Assembly: GCF_016587355.1 (NCBI RefSeq)
Contig: NZ_BNJF01000001.1
Span: 2,430,501 to 2,494,500, forward strand
Reading direction: 5' to 3'
Length of the DNA stretch: 64,000 nt
Origin: Ktedonospora formicarum
Lineage (GTDB): Bacteria > Chloroflexota > Ktedonobacteria > Ktedonobacterales > Ktedonobacteraceae
This document shows positions 1-8,443 of this stretch, in pieces (the first letter of the stretch is position 1; each line of letters begins with the position of its first letter). The notes under the pieces are model-generated. The model did no database searches. It was not told where the DNA came from and saw only the letters and a program-made list of their open reading frames with translations. A program made the position numbers and the translations under genes.

Positions 1-905
1 TGCTCGCTTGGCGGGAAATCGCGCCCGGTAATGTAATACCACTCATCAGAGAGATAGACGAAGGGATTACCATCAGGATCCTCGGCGGAGAAGCGGCGTT
101 GATATGCCTCTACCATCTCAATGATCTCATCCGCTTCCTCGCGAGTACAGGCACGTAATGGAGGGAGGTCGCCAGTCTTGATCATATTGTTATATTTGGT
201 CAGGCCCACAGGCACAACCGAGATGGACTCGACAATTGGGCGTAATTCTGTGAGCTCACGAATGCTGCGCTCCAACTCCGGGCCATTGTTAATGGGAGGG
301 CAGATCACCAATTGCGTATGACAGGTAATCCCCATATCCCCCAGGCGCTTGATATGCTCAATAATCTCGCCTGCACGCGGACCATCCACCATCTTACGTC
401 GCAAATCGGGATTGGTACAGTGAACTGAAACATAGAGAGGGGTTAGCTTCTGCTCATCGAGGCGTTGCCAATCAAGCTCCTTGAGATTTGTCAGTGTGAC
501 AAAATTTCCGAAGAGGAACGAGTAGCGATAATCGTCATCTTTAATGTAGAGTGAAGAGCGCATCCCATGTTCGAGGCCGGGCTGAGGCGCAAAACGCTCA
601 GGAAGTCCCTTGATAAAACAAAACACGCACTTATTGGCACACTGGCGGATAAAGGGCGCGGGCTCTTCGCCAAAAAGCACGCCTAGATTCTCGTCCGCGC
701 GCTTATTGATTGTAACCTCGCGCGCGTCCTCCTGGCGCTCATAGCCGATAAGCAACTCTTCGTCAGCTACATAAAAGCGATAATCCACCAGATCACGAAT
801 AAGATGACCATTGATTGTTTTTACAAGATCGCCTGACTGCAACCCGGCCCGATCCGCCGGGCTTTCGGGCACTACTTCACGCACCCATCCATAGAGTTTT
901 GGCAT
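1..905 (-). CDS. PDZ/radical-SAM DUF512 family protein (3' end outside window)
   Basis: About 300 codons are visible, reading from an ATG at 903-905 down to base 1; the C-terminal part lies outside the window. The N-terminus is PDZ-like (VPESPADRAGLQSGD, then TINGHLI). A CANKCVFC motif (near base 640) follows and matches the CxxxCxxC cluster-binding motif of radical SAM enzymes. Downstream segments such as SLYIKDDDYRYSFLFGNFVT and VVPVGLTKY are typical of the DUF512 (YtlD-like) family, whose members are usually about 430-450 residues. The biochemical reaction of the family is not settled. The gene diverges from the oxidoreductase at 1158. The family call is firm; the function is not. Confidence 0.9.
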   Translation of the reverse strand, partial: MPKLYGWVREVVPESPADRAGLQSGDLVKTINGHLIRDLVDYRFYVADEELLIGYERQEDAREVTINKRADENLGVLFGEEPAPFIRQCANKCVFCFIKGLPERFAPQPGLEHGMRSSLYIKDDDYRYSFLFGNFVTLTNLKELDWQRLDEQKLTPLYVSVHCTNPDLRRKMVDGPRAGEIIEHIKRLGDMGITCHTQLVICPPINNGPELERSIRELTELRPIVESISVVPVGLTKYNNMIKTGDLPPLRACTREEADEIIEMVEAYQRRFSAEDPDGNPFVYLSDEWYYITGRDFPPSE

Positions 906-1059
906 TGTTTAACCTCGAAAACAGTGGGGAAAAGATTGAACGTTATCCGGCAAATTATAAACCTTCTACCTTTCAGCCGTCAAATTACTCTGACTTTGCG
1001 GGTATAGAGTCCTTGTCTGCCAACCTCTTTCACCTATCCACAAAATCAGGCAGGCAAGT

Positions 1060-1086
1060 TGTCCCAAATTGAGAAAGTCATCCCTC
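1060..1086 (+). promoter_or_regulatory. Candidate ECF41-type promoter upstream of the oxidoreductase
   Basis: TGTCCCA (1060-1066), 16 bases, then CCTC (1083-1086) resembles the reported ECF41 pattern TGTCACA-N16-CGTC with one mismatch in each element. It lies about 70 bp before the ATG at 1158. An inverted repeat AACCAT-N5-ATGGTT (1101-1117) follows it. This is a motif match by eye only. Confidence 0.25.
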
Positions 1087-1157
1087 TCTATATATATGAC
1101 AACCATATGTGATGGTTATGACGAGAAAGTCTCTACCCAGAAAATGAGGATAAGAAT

Positions 1158-1619
1158 ATGGCAAAGAAGAATAAAGCTCCGCTATTTGTGCGGGCAGCGA
1201 ATGTGATGACTGTAACCTTAACCCATATGGGATTCAAACTTGTAGGTTATGGAAAATATCCAATGTACCTGCTCACGATACGTGGTCGAAAAAGCGGGCA
1301 GCCACGTACTGTTCCAATAGTGCTTTGGGAACGAAACGGAGAGCGCTACATGGCCTCTCCTTATGGCATTGTAGACTGGGTTCGTAATTTGCGGGCAGCA
1401 GGAGAGGCCACTCTCACGCGTGGGCGTCGCACAGAAAAAGTTAATGCCAGAGAGCTACCTCCCAGGGAAGCAGCCCTCGTAATGCGAGACGATGTTCGGG
1501 AGGGCAATCCCTTTGCTAGCTCCTTTGGAGTCACCAGAGATTCTTCACTTGAAGAGTTTGAGCAGGCGGCAATCGGCCACCCGATGTTCATACTACAAAG
1601 CATGGGATACACCAGATAA
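1158..1619 (+). CDS. Deazaflavin (F420)-dependent nitroreductase-family protein
   Basis: The 153-residue product matches the DDN-type split-barrel family in length and in segments such as MYLLTIRGRKSGQPRTVPIVL (near residue 40) and YGIVDWVRNLRAAGEATL (near residue 73). In this family they form the deazaflavin/flavin-binding barrel. Members reduce activated double bonds or nitro groups with F420H2, but the substrate cannot be read from sequence. GAGGA at about 1147 supports the ATG. A small membrane protein and an ECF41 sigma factor follow on the same strand with short gaps, so the three probably form one operon. ECF41 factors often control a neighbouring oxidoreductase-type gene, which suggests this is the regulated target. 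Confidence 0.88.
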   Translation: MAKKNKAPLFVRAANVMTVTLTHMGFKLVGYGKYPMYLLTIRGRKSGQPRTVPIVLWERNGERYMASPYGIVDWVRNLRAAGEATLTRGRRTEKVNARELPPREAALVMRDDVREGNPFASSFGVTRDSSLEEFEQAAIGHPMFILQSMGYTR

Positions 1620-1667
1620 AGCGCCTTCTCATATGATAGAATGCAAACCAGTTGAAGGATCGTTTTT

Positions 1668-2062
1668 ATGAATATAGCACGTCCTCTGCAAATCATCGCC
1701 ACTCTCGCCGCGATAGTAGCGGTAGCACTTGGAATTGGCACATATACGCATCCAACCCTGATCAATATTCATATGCTGTTTGGGCTTCTTGTTACGCTCG
1801 CTCTACTCACTGTCGCCATAATAGCGGTAGTGACCAGTGGATTGAGGCGAATGGGAGCAATAGGGATTATCTACGCGCTTATACTCCCAATCTTTGGCTA
1901 CACACAACAGATGATCTTGCTGGTGACCTCCATTGGCTGATCCAGGCAATTCACCTGATGGTGAGCTTTGGCGCAATCCCATTTATTGGAGCCATTACAG
2001 CGCGCTATCTGGCCCTCAAACCAGCCGTAGCTAGAGCAGCCAATCAGGTGCAAACTTTATAA
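1668..2062 (+). pseudogene. Small four-helix membrane protein, frameshifted
   Basis: The ATG at 1668 opens a frame of 90 codons ending at a TGA at 1938-1940. The frame one base back continues directly with a helix-rich sequence (LHWLIQAIHLMVSFGA, then ITARYLALKP) to a TAA at 2060-2062. Joined by a -1 shift near 1921-1926, the product is about 130 residues with four hydrophobic helices and no N-terminal domain outside the membrane. The join is inferred from continuity of helices and of the conserved-looking ILLV-DLHWLI stretch. It lies between the oxidoreductase and the sigma factor, 15 bp from the latter. Function unknown. The shift may be a real mutation or a sequence error. Confidence 0.6.
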
Positions 2063-2077
2063 ACCCAGGGGAAGAGC

Positions 2078-2947
2078 ATGGAAGAGTCATTTGAAAGCTA
2101 CCGCACCTACCTCTTTGCTATCGCTTACCGTATGCTCGGAAGCGCAATGGACGCTGAAGATATGGTGCAGGAAACCTATATACGTTATCAGGGTGCGCAA
2201 CCAGGAACCATCCACTCACTCAAAGCATATCTCACCACTATTCTAACGCGCCTTTGTATGGACCAACTCGATCTGGCGCGCCGTAAGCGAGAGCTGTATG
2301 TGGGCCCTTGGCTGCCAGAACCGATCCTCACGGCAGAGACATCAGAAACAATCGATCCAGAGAAACGTGTCGAGGCAGAGGAGACGATCTCGATAGCCTT
2401 CATGGTCCTCCTAGAGCAACTTCAGCCGTTCGAGCGTGCGGTCTTCCTGCTACGTGAAGTCTTCGCATACGAGTTTGCTGAGATTGCTTCTATGCTGGGA
2501 AAAACTGAGAGTGCCTGCCGACGTTCTTTTAGCCGGGCTAAAATTCATCTGCGGGCTCATCGCCCACGCTTTGCCGCCTCTCCCCAGACCCATCAGCAGT
2601 TACTCAGTGGATACATTCAGGCGGTGCAAATGGGCGAAATTGCGCCCTTGATGAATCTGCTCGCCGAAAATGTGACCTTGTGGACGGATGGAGGTGGCAA
2701 AACGCGGACAGCCGCGCTACGCCCAATTCATGGGCGCGATGCTGTTATGCGTATGAGCCTGGGAACGAAGCGCTTCTGGCCTGAAAACTCATATATTGAG
2801 ATGATGGAAATCAACGGACAGACCGCCGCAATCATTCGCACTGGCATTGATGGTCAGACATTCTCCGTCCTGAACATCGACGTAGTGGAAGGAAAGATTC
2901 AAACAATTCGCATTATCGCCAACCCAGAGAAACTCACACACGTCTAA
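2078..2947 (+). CDS. ECF41-family RNA polymerase sigma factor with SnoaL-like C-terminal domain
   Basis: The 289-residue protein has sigma region 2 (about 1-75, with LGSAMDAEDMVQETYIRY), region 4 (about 110-165, with FAEIASMLGKTESACRRSFSRA) and a C-terminal SnoaL/NTF2-like domain (about 175-285). Three signature motifs of ECF41 are present: WLPEP in the linker (78-82), DGGGK (204-208) and a terminal NPEKL (282-286; usually NPDKL). In this family the C-terminal domain acts as a built-in regulator and no anti-sigma factor is needed; none is seen nearby. It closes the 1158-2947 gene group, which it probably controls. A weak ECF41-like promoter candidate lies at 1060-1086. Confidence 0.93.
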   Translation: MEESFESYRTYLFAIAYRMLGSAMDAEDMVQETYIRYQGAQPGTIHSLKAYLTTILTRLCMDQLDLARRKRELYVGPWLPEPILTAETSETIDPEKRVEAEETISIAFMVLLEQLQPFERAVFLLREVFAYEFAEIASMLGKTESACRRSFSRAKIHLRAHRPRFAASPQTHQQLLSGYIQAVQMGEIAPLMNLLAENVTLWTDGGGKTRTAALRPIHGRDAVMRMSLGTKRFWPENSYIEMMEINGQTAAIIRTGIDGQTFSVLNIDVVEGKIQTIRIIANPEKLTHV

Positions 2948-2984
2948 AAATTGTAAGATGTTCCTCGCCATTTGCCGCGACCTG

Positions 2985-3041
2985 TGAGCTCAAGGTGAAG
3001 ATGGGTTTATCTTGGATAAACCCATCTTCACCTTGAGCTCA
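2985..3041. terminator. Perfect 26-bp hairpin after the ECF41 gene
   Basis: Bases 2986-3011 are exactly complementary to 3015-3040 with a 3-base loop (TTG). It starts 39 bp after the sigma factor stop and is probably its terminator, although there is no clear T-run. Confidence 0.6.
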
Positions 3042-3416
3042 TATTGCTTCTGAGCACTGTGTATAATGCCAGCATCTCTATTGCCGGATTGGAAATAGTC
3101 AAAAAGAAGAGAATAGAGGGCCTTCTGCTGCTCAAAAAAGGCGTGCGACAGAAAGGCATGGGCAATTCCAGACAGAAGGTGTCATGATTCATGACGTATA
3201 CTGTGCAAGCAGGAAGCACATGAGAACCTGTCCATTTGGGCATAGGCAGTGGGGCAGTAATTCATGATATACTCATCTTTGAATAGCTGCGTTATCGATA
3301 TGGGGAAATATCGAGCGTCTCAGGTTGTGTGGCAGGGAAAGCGCTACTAGTATTCGTAGACAGACATATGCCTATGCTCCACTCGCATCTACATGTTGCG
3401 TCATTGTCATCTTAGA
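3042..3416. other. Intergenic stretch without a recognised gene
   Basis: Together with the flanking hairpin and repeat this forms a 600-bp gap before the ABC transporter genes. Short open frames here lack a ribosome binding site and resemble no known protein. The exporter promoter probably lies here but no convincing -35/-10 pair was found. Confidence 0.4.
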
Positions 3417-3484
3417 CGAAAACCAACCCTCATGCGAGGGCATAGTATCATCGTGTGCCTGGCGCTAGCAGTTTCAGGTTTTCG
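3417..3484 (+). repeat. Dispersed palindromic element, copy A
   Basis: The 68-bp element has CGAAAACC at the left end, GGTTTTCG at the right end and an inner hairpin CCCTCATGCGAGGG. It ends 67 bp before the exporter start codon at 3552 and lies in the sense orientation. It shares its left half with copies B, C and E. Confidence 0.75.
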
Positions 3485-3551
3485 AGACGCCTTTTATCCA
3501 CCGTCCTTGTATTTGTAGTTCGTTTGTACCCTAGCTCGTCGGAGGTTTCTC

Positions 3552-5354
3552 TTGTCCAAACGCGAGTTTACCGTCTCGAATGAATATACGTATAACCACT
3601 CCAGTCCTACACGCTGGATTATCTCTCATCTCTACCGCTATAAGTTTATCGTTCTATTTTATATGATTGTAGCCATCACGGTAAATCTAGCCTTCTCAGA
3701 GACGCGAGTGCTTGTCGGAAATGCCTTTGACGCAGTGCTCAGAGGAGATGGGGCCCAGATTGGCATTATCGCGCTTGAGATGCTAGGCCTGGTCATCTTC
3801 TGCGGCCTCGTAGACATCACGGCTCGCTTCTCTATTGAGGTGATCGCGCGGCGTTTCTCGCGTGATGCACGCGAGGAGCTCTATACCAGTTTGCTTGGCA
3901 AGAGCCAATCCTTCCATAATCGCCAGCGCGTAGGTGATATCATGGCGCGTGCTACCAATGATATGTCGCAGGTAGGCGACATGGTCTCACCCGGCTTCGA
4001 CATCATCTATGATTCGTTCTCAAGCATGTTCGCGATCCTGTTCTTCATTGGTCTGCTGGATGTGCGCCTGCTCCTCGTCCCTTTGCTCTATCTTGTGGTC
4101 TTTGGGTTCTCACTCTGGCACTACTCACGCCGCCTGAATCCAGTCTCACGGCAGATGCGTGAGCAGTTTGGTACCACCAATGCCATCCTCAATGAGGCGG
4201 TAACTGGCATTGAAGTCATCAAGTCAACCTCGCAGGAAGAGCAGGAGAACACCAAGTTCGCACACAACGCGACGATGTACCGTGATCTCTTTGTCAAGAA
4301 CGGCGTCATCCAGGGGCAATACCTGCCCACATTATTGTTGGGCATTGCCCTGGCTTTCTGCTTCCTGCATGGGCTCTTCTTACTGCTACAACACCAGATC
4401 AGCGTCGGGCAGCTCGTAGCCTTCATTGGCCTGGCATCCAACATGCGCTTTGTCACGGACATGTCGACCTGGAGCTTCAACCTGGTGCAGCTAGGTGTGG
4501 CAGGCGGGCGGCGCATCATTGGCATGATTAAACAGGATACCGAGCTTGATGAGAATGAGCACGGCTATAACGCCGAAATCAAGGGCGAGATTGTCTTCGA
4601 GAACATTAGCTTTAGCTACGGCGAGGCTCCCATCCTGAAGAATGTTTCATTCCGCGCCCTACCGGGGCAAACCATCGCTATTGTTGGACAGACCGGCTCA
4701 GGCAAGAGCACTATGACCAAGCTCGTCAACCGCATCTACGATGCGTCCGAAGGGCGCGTGTTGATTGATGGTCAGGACACACGCGATTGGAGCCTGGACG
4801 CGCTCCGTTCGCAGATCTCGACCATTGAGCAAGACGTCTTCCTTTTCTCACGCTCTATCGCCGAGAACATTGCCTATGGTCTGGGGCAGAAGGCCAACCA
4901 GGCCGCTATCGAGGCTGCCGCGCACGACGCTCAAGCTCACGACTTCATTATGGGCTTCAAAGAGGGCTATGAGACAGTCATCGGCGAGCGCGGCGTGATG
5001 CTTTCGGGAGGACAACGCCAGCGCCTCGCCATCGCACGCGCGCTACTGACCGATCCACGCATTCTGATCCTTGATGACTCGACCAGCGCTATTGATAGCG
5101 CGACCGAAGATGAAATCCAGAAAGCTATTAAGCGCGTCCTTCAGAACCGCACAACACTGCTTATCACACATCGTATTTCGCAGATCCGATGGGCGGATAA
5201 AGTCTTAGTTGTGCGCAATGGAGAAATCATCGACCAGGGCACACATGAGGAACTCATGGACCGCTGCTACACCTATCAGCGCATCTTCTCGCACTACGAT
5301 AGCGCACCAGCCACTTCTGTTGCCCCCAGTGCAGTTGTGAATAGTGCAGATTAA
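3552..5354 (+). CDS. ABC exporter half-transporter, degenerate-site subunit
   Basis: This 600-residue type IV ABC exporter subunit has six transmembrane helices (about 30-325) followed by an ATPase domain. Visible motifs are Walker A GQTGSGKST (379-387), signature LSGGQ (484-488), Walker B ILILDD (504-509) and the switch histidine in LLITHR. The residue after the Walker B aspartate is Asp509 instead of the catalytic glutamate, as in the degenerate subunit of heterodimeric exporters (TM287, BmrC type). The start is TTG, chosen because GGAGG lies at 3541-3545. The partner subunit follows 113 bp downstream. Substrate unknown: drug, lipid or peptide export are all possible. Confidence 0.93.
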   Translation: MSKREFTVSNEYTYNHSSPTRWIISHLYRYKFIVLFYMIVAITVNLAFSETRVLVGNAFDAVLRGDGAQIGIIALEMLGLVIFCGLVDITARFSIEVIARRFSRDAREELYTSLLGKSQSFHNRQRVGDIMARATNDMSQVGDMVSPGFDIIYDSFSSMFAILFFIGLLDVRLLLVPLLYLVVFGFSLWHYSRRLNPVSRQMREQFGTTNAILNEAVTGIEVIKSTSQEEQENTKFAHNATMYRDLFVKNGVIQGQYLPTLLLGIALAFCFLHGLFLLLQHQISVGQLVAFIGLASNMRFVTDMSTWSFNLVQLGVAGGRRIIGMIKQDTELDENEHGYNAEIKGEIVFENISFSYGEAPILKNVSFRALPGQTIAIVGQTGSGKSTMTKLVNRIYDASEGRVLIDGQDTRDWSLDALRSQISTIEQDVFLFSRSIAENIAYGLGQKANQAAIEAAAHDAQAHDFIMGFKEGYETVIGERGVMLSGGQRQRLAIARALLTDPRILILDDSTSAIDSATEDEIQKAIKRVLQNRTTLLITHRISQIRWADKVLVVRNGEIIDQGTHEELMDRCYTYQRIFSHYDSAPATSVAPSAVVNSAD

Positions 5355-5363
5355 GGGTTCATG

Positions 5364-5432
5364 CGAAAACCAACTCTCATTCGAGGGCACGGCGCCGCTG
5401 TCGCGACTAGCGCTAACGCGCTCTGGTTTTCA
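5364..5432 (+). repeat. Dispersed palindromic element, copy B
   Basis: The 69-bp element between the two exporter genes starts CGAAAACCAACTCTCAT and ends CTCTGGTTTTCA. It ends 35 bp before the ATG at 5468, in sense orientation, and is closely related to copy C, sharing GCACGGC and GCGACTAG-GC-AACGC internally. Confidence 0.8.
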
Positions 5433-5467
5433 AAGAGGAGTAAAGCAAAAAAGGAGCTTAACGCACA

Positions 5468-7309
5468 ATGGGTTTCATTATGGATGGTCTGGATGCCGAG
5501 GATTACGATAGAACTTATTCCGATGGGCAACTCATCAAACGCATCGCAGGTTATTTTAAGCCGAAGATGGGGCTAGTGGTAACAGTGAGCATTCTGGTTG
5601 TACTTAAGTCAATCATGGATACCGCCTTCCCTGTCCTGGTCTCAAACGGCCTGGATACGCTTGTCTCAGATAAAGGCCTCCAGACTGCTATCTGGATTAC
5701 ACTCCTGTTGTTAGTATCAGGCGTCCTCTCATGGGGCTTCAACATGCTCCGTCAGTGGTTCACAGCCATCGCGGTTGGCGATGTCGTACTCCAATTGCGC
5801 AAAGACGCGTTTAACGCCATCATGGAACGCGATATGTCCTTCTTTGACGAGTTCTCGTCGGGCAAGATCGTGAGCCGTATTACGTCCGATACAGACAAAT
5901 TCGCCACAGTGGTTACGCTTACAGTTAACTTGCTCAGCCAGTTTTTGCTCTTTGTGCTCATCATCGTCATTCTCTTTTTCCGCAACTGGCAACTCTCATT
6001 GATTGCCATCGCGATCCTCCCGGTGATTATGGCAATAGCGCTTGGCTTCCGCTACCTGGCGCGCACAGCGACCCAGCGCTCACAACGCTCACTAGCACGC
6101 GTGAACTCAAACGTACAGGAGGTCATCAGCGGCATCACTGTCGCCAAGAACTTCCGTCAGGAACAGAATATGTACAATGAGTTCAAGGGCATCAACGTAC
6201 AAGCCTACCATGTCGAGGTACGCACTGGCGTCCTCTATAATGGTGTCTTCCCTATTCTGGTCGCGGTCGCCAATCTGGGATCAACCATGATCATCTATTT
6301 CGGTGGCAACAATGTGCTAAATCATAGCATCTCGGCTGGCGACTGGTTCCTCTTTGTACAGGGAGTGGCCTCGCTCTGGTTCCCAATTACGAGTATCGCA
6401 TCCTTCTGGAGCCAATTCCAGCTTGGTCTGGCAGCCAGCGAGCGCGTCTTTGCCCTGCTGGATGCCGAGCCTAGAGTTCACCAGAGCGCCAGCGAGCCAG
6501 TTTCATCGCTCAAAGGTGAGATTGAGTTCCAGCATATGCACTTTAGCTATGATGACCGTCAGACAGTGCTACCAGATCTGAGCTTGAAGATACACGCAGG
6601 CGAGACGGTCGCCTTCGTAGGACACACAGGCGCGGGCAAGTCGAGTATCGCCAAGCTGGTCGCCCGCTTCTATGAATACCAGGGGGGCGAACTACTCATC
6701 GATAAGCGCGATATCCGCACCTTCGATCTGGCTGAATACCGGCGGCGTTTGGGTATCGTGCCCCAGGTCCCCTTCCTCTTCTCAGGGACTGTCAGGGACA
6801 ACATCCGCTATGCGCGACCAGAGGCTAGTGATGCCGAGGTTGAGGCTATCGCACAGCAAATTGGCAACGGCGATTGGCTTGAAGCCCTACCGGAAGGGCT
6901 GAATACCGAAGTGGGTGAGGAAGGCAAGGCTCTCTCGATGGGGCAACGTCAGCTTGTGGCCCTGGGACGCGTTCTGCTTCAGGACCCGACGATCCTGATT
7001 CTGGACGAGGCGACAGCCAGCGTTGATCCTCTCACGGAGGCTCAGATCCAGGAGGGACTAGACCTTCTTCTCCATGACCGCACGGCCATCCTCATCGCGC
7101 ACCGCCTCTCAACAATCAAGCAGGCGGATCGCATCATCGTTCTTGACGGGGGGCGAATCGTTGAGGAGGGCAACCATGAACACCTGATGTTACAGGGAGG
7201 ACACTATGCCCATCTCTACAACACATACTTCCGCCACCAATCACCTGATTACAGGCCAGGCGAAGGTTTTGTCGCGGTGCGTCCCTCCATCGTAGCAGAT
7301 AAGGCATAG
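5468..7309 (+). CDS. ABC exporter half-transporter, catalytic partner subunit
   Basis: The 613-residue half-transporter has six membrane helices (about 35-330) and a C-terminal ATPase: Walker A GHTGAGKSS, signature LSMGQ (489-493), Walker B ILILDE (509-514) and LIAHR. It keeps the catalytic Glu514, but its signature is LSMGQ instead of LSGGQ. In a heterodimer, the degenerate ATP site is formed by the partner's Walker motifs (Asp509) and this altered signature, so the two changes complement each other. AGGAG about 11 bases upstream supports the ATG at 5468; an internal ATG at 5480 is an alternative. It forms one transport unit with the preceding gene. Confidence 0.93.
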   Translation: MGFIMDGLDAEDYDRTYSDGQLIKRIAGYFKPKMGLVVTVSILVVLKSIMDTAFPVLVSNGLDTLVSDKGLQTAIWITLLLLVSGVLSWGFNMLRQWFTAIAVGDVVLQLRKDAFNAIMERDMSFFDEFSSGKIVSRITSDTDKFATVVTLTVNLLSQFLLFVLIIVILFFRNWQLSLIAIAILPVIMAIALGFRYLARTATQRSQRSLARVNSNVQEVISGITVAKNFRQEQNMYNEFKGINVQAYHVEVRTGVLYNGVFPILVAVANLGSTMIIYFGGNNVLNHSISAGDWFLFVQGVASLWFPITSIASFWSQFQLGLAASERVFALLDAEPRVHQSASEPVSSLKGEIEFQHMHFSYDDRQTVLPDLSLKIHAGETVAFVGHTGAGKSSIAKLVARFYEYQGGELLIDKRDIRTFDLAEYRRRLGIVPQVPFLFSGTVRDNIRYARPEASDAEVEAIAQQIGNGDWLEALPEGLNTEVGEEGKALSMGQRQLVALGRVLLQDPTILILDEATASVDPLTEAQIQEGLDLLLHDRTAILIAHRLSTIKQADRIIVLDGGRIVEEGNHEHLMLQGGHYAHLYNTYFRHQSPDYRPGEGFVAVRPSIVADKA

Positions 7310-7343
7310 ATATAACAGGGTAAAATAGCGTAAGGAACATACC

Positions 7344-8174
7344 ATGTCCCAGAGCTTTTCGAGTAGCTCTCTCAGTAACCTTGCACTCGCCGCAGAGGCG
7401 AATATGCGGGAAGCGGCGGCCCTTTGGGGCCGCCTGCTGGGGGCGAAACTCCACACCTCGCAGGAAGCAGACTGGTTTCACTCTGGCGTTTCGCTCTCGA
7501 TGTTCAACGGTGTCATATGTGCCCAATTAGAATCTGATCACATCGACGAACAGATTGAGCACCTTCTTAAACCATTCCGCGATGATGGGCTCCCTGTGAC
7601 CTGGCTTCTCGGGCCAACCTCGCGTCCCAACGACCTGGAGTCACGCCTGATCAAACACGGCCTCCACCTGGACCAGCGCCTCCCGGCTATGATGCTGGAT
7701 CTACAGACCCTACCAATGGATGAGCCCCTGCCATCCGGCATCACTGTCAAGCTAGTCGAGAACCAACACGAGATGGAAAATTGGATACATGTAGTGGCTA
7801 CAGGCTCCGGCTTTCCTGATTTCATCGCGACCATCCTGCTAAACCTGCTACGCGAGCATGGCTACAATGCCTCTAGCGCCAGTAGGCCATATCTTGCACT
7901 CCGCGATGGGGAGCCTGTAGCTTCATCCCTGCTTGTTCCAGGTGGGGGCATAGCGGGCATCTATTGTGTCTGCACGCTGGAAAACGCCCGCCGCCAGGGC
8001 ATTGGACGGACTGCCACCATCGCCGCACTCCGAGACGCGCGAGATCATGGCTATCGCCTCGCAACGCTCCAATCGTCCGAGATGGGTTACCGAATATACC
8101 GGCGCCTCGGTTTTCAGGAGGTGTGCACCCTCACGCTCTACACCTTACCAGCTACAACATGGAGCCCCTCATAG
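7344..8174 (+). CDS. GNAT-family N-acetyltransferase
   Basis: The 276-residue protein carries a C-terminal GNAT fold: IYCVCTLENARRQGIGRTAT contains the acetyl-CoA pyrophosphate-binding R/QxxGxG loop (near residue 215), and MGYRIYRRLGFQEV is the usual last helix-strand. The N-terminal 120 residues look like a second, degenerate GNAT half, giving the long two-domain form. Such enzymes acetylate small amines or protein N-termini; the substrate is unknown. It starts 34 bp after the ABC exporter subunit with GGA upstream, so co-transcription with the exporter is plausible. Confidence 0.88.
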   Translation: MSQSFSSSSLSNLALAAEANMREAAALWGRLLGAKLHTSQEADWFHSGVSLSMFNGVICAQLESDHIDEQIEHLLKPFRDDGLPVTWLLGPTSRPNDLESRLIKHGLHLDQRLPAMMLDLQTLPMDEPLPSGITVKLVENQHEMENWIHVVATGSGFPDFIATILLNLLREHGYNASSASRPYLALRDGEPVASSLLVPGGGIAGIYCVCTLENARRQGIGRTATIAALRDARDHGYRLATLQSSEMGYRIYRRLGFQEVCTLTLYTLPATTWSPS

Positions 8175-8211
8175 GCCCTTAACATGGTACTGCTCATAAA
8201 TGGGCCTTATG
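8170..8211. terminator. Hairpin after the acetyltransferase
   Basis: CATAGGCCC (8170-8178) pairs with GGGCCTTATG (8202-8211) with one bulge. It overlaps the stop codon region of the gene and is a probable terminator. Confidence 0.45.
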
Positions 8212-8344
8212 ATCCTGACCTCCTGGCACTCAAAGTGCTACAATCAATATGCGCCATCTTTCTCCGTAAAAGCAGGCATCTCGAAACGTGTATACCTGAA
8301 AAGGCGTAACTCTCTAAGCAGTTATTAGCGCACTTACTTCCATT

Positions 8345-8414
8345 CGAAAACCTCAGTGCGTTGGCACTAGTCGCGCTTTGCGATGCCGTGCTCTCGTATG
8401 AGGATTGGTTTTCG
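8345..8414 (-). repeat. Dispersed palindromic element, copy C (reverse orientation)
   Basis: The 70-bp element is bounded by CGAAAACC and GGTTTTCG. Its reverse complement starts CGAAAACCAATCCTCATACG and closely follows copy B. It ends 29 bp before the GTG of the molybdopterin oxidoreductase. It is the one full copy whose orientation is opposite to the downstream gene. Confidence 0.8.
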
Positions 8415-8443
8415 CATAATAGCTTGAATAAAGAGGCCCCAAC

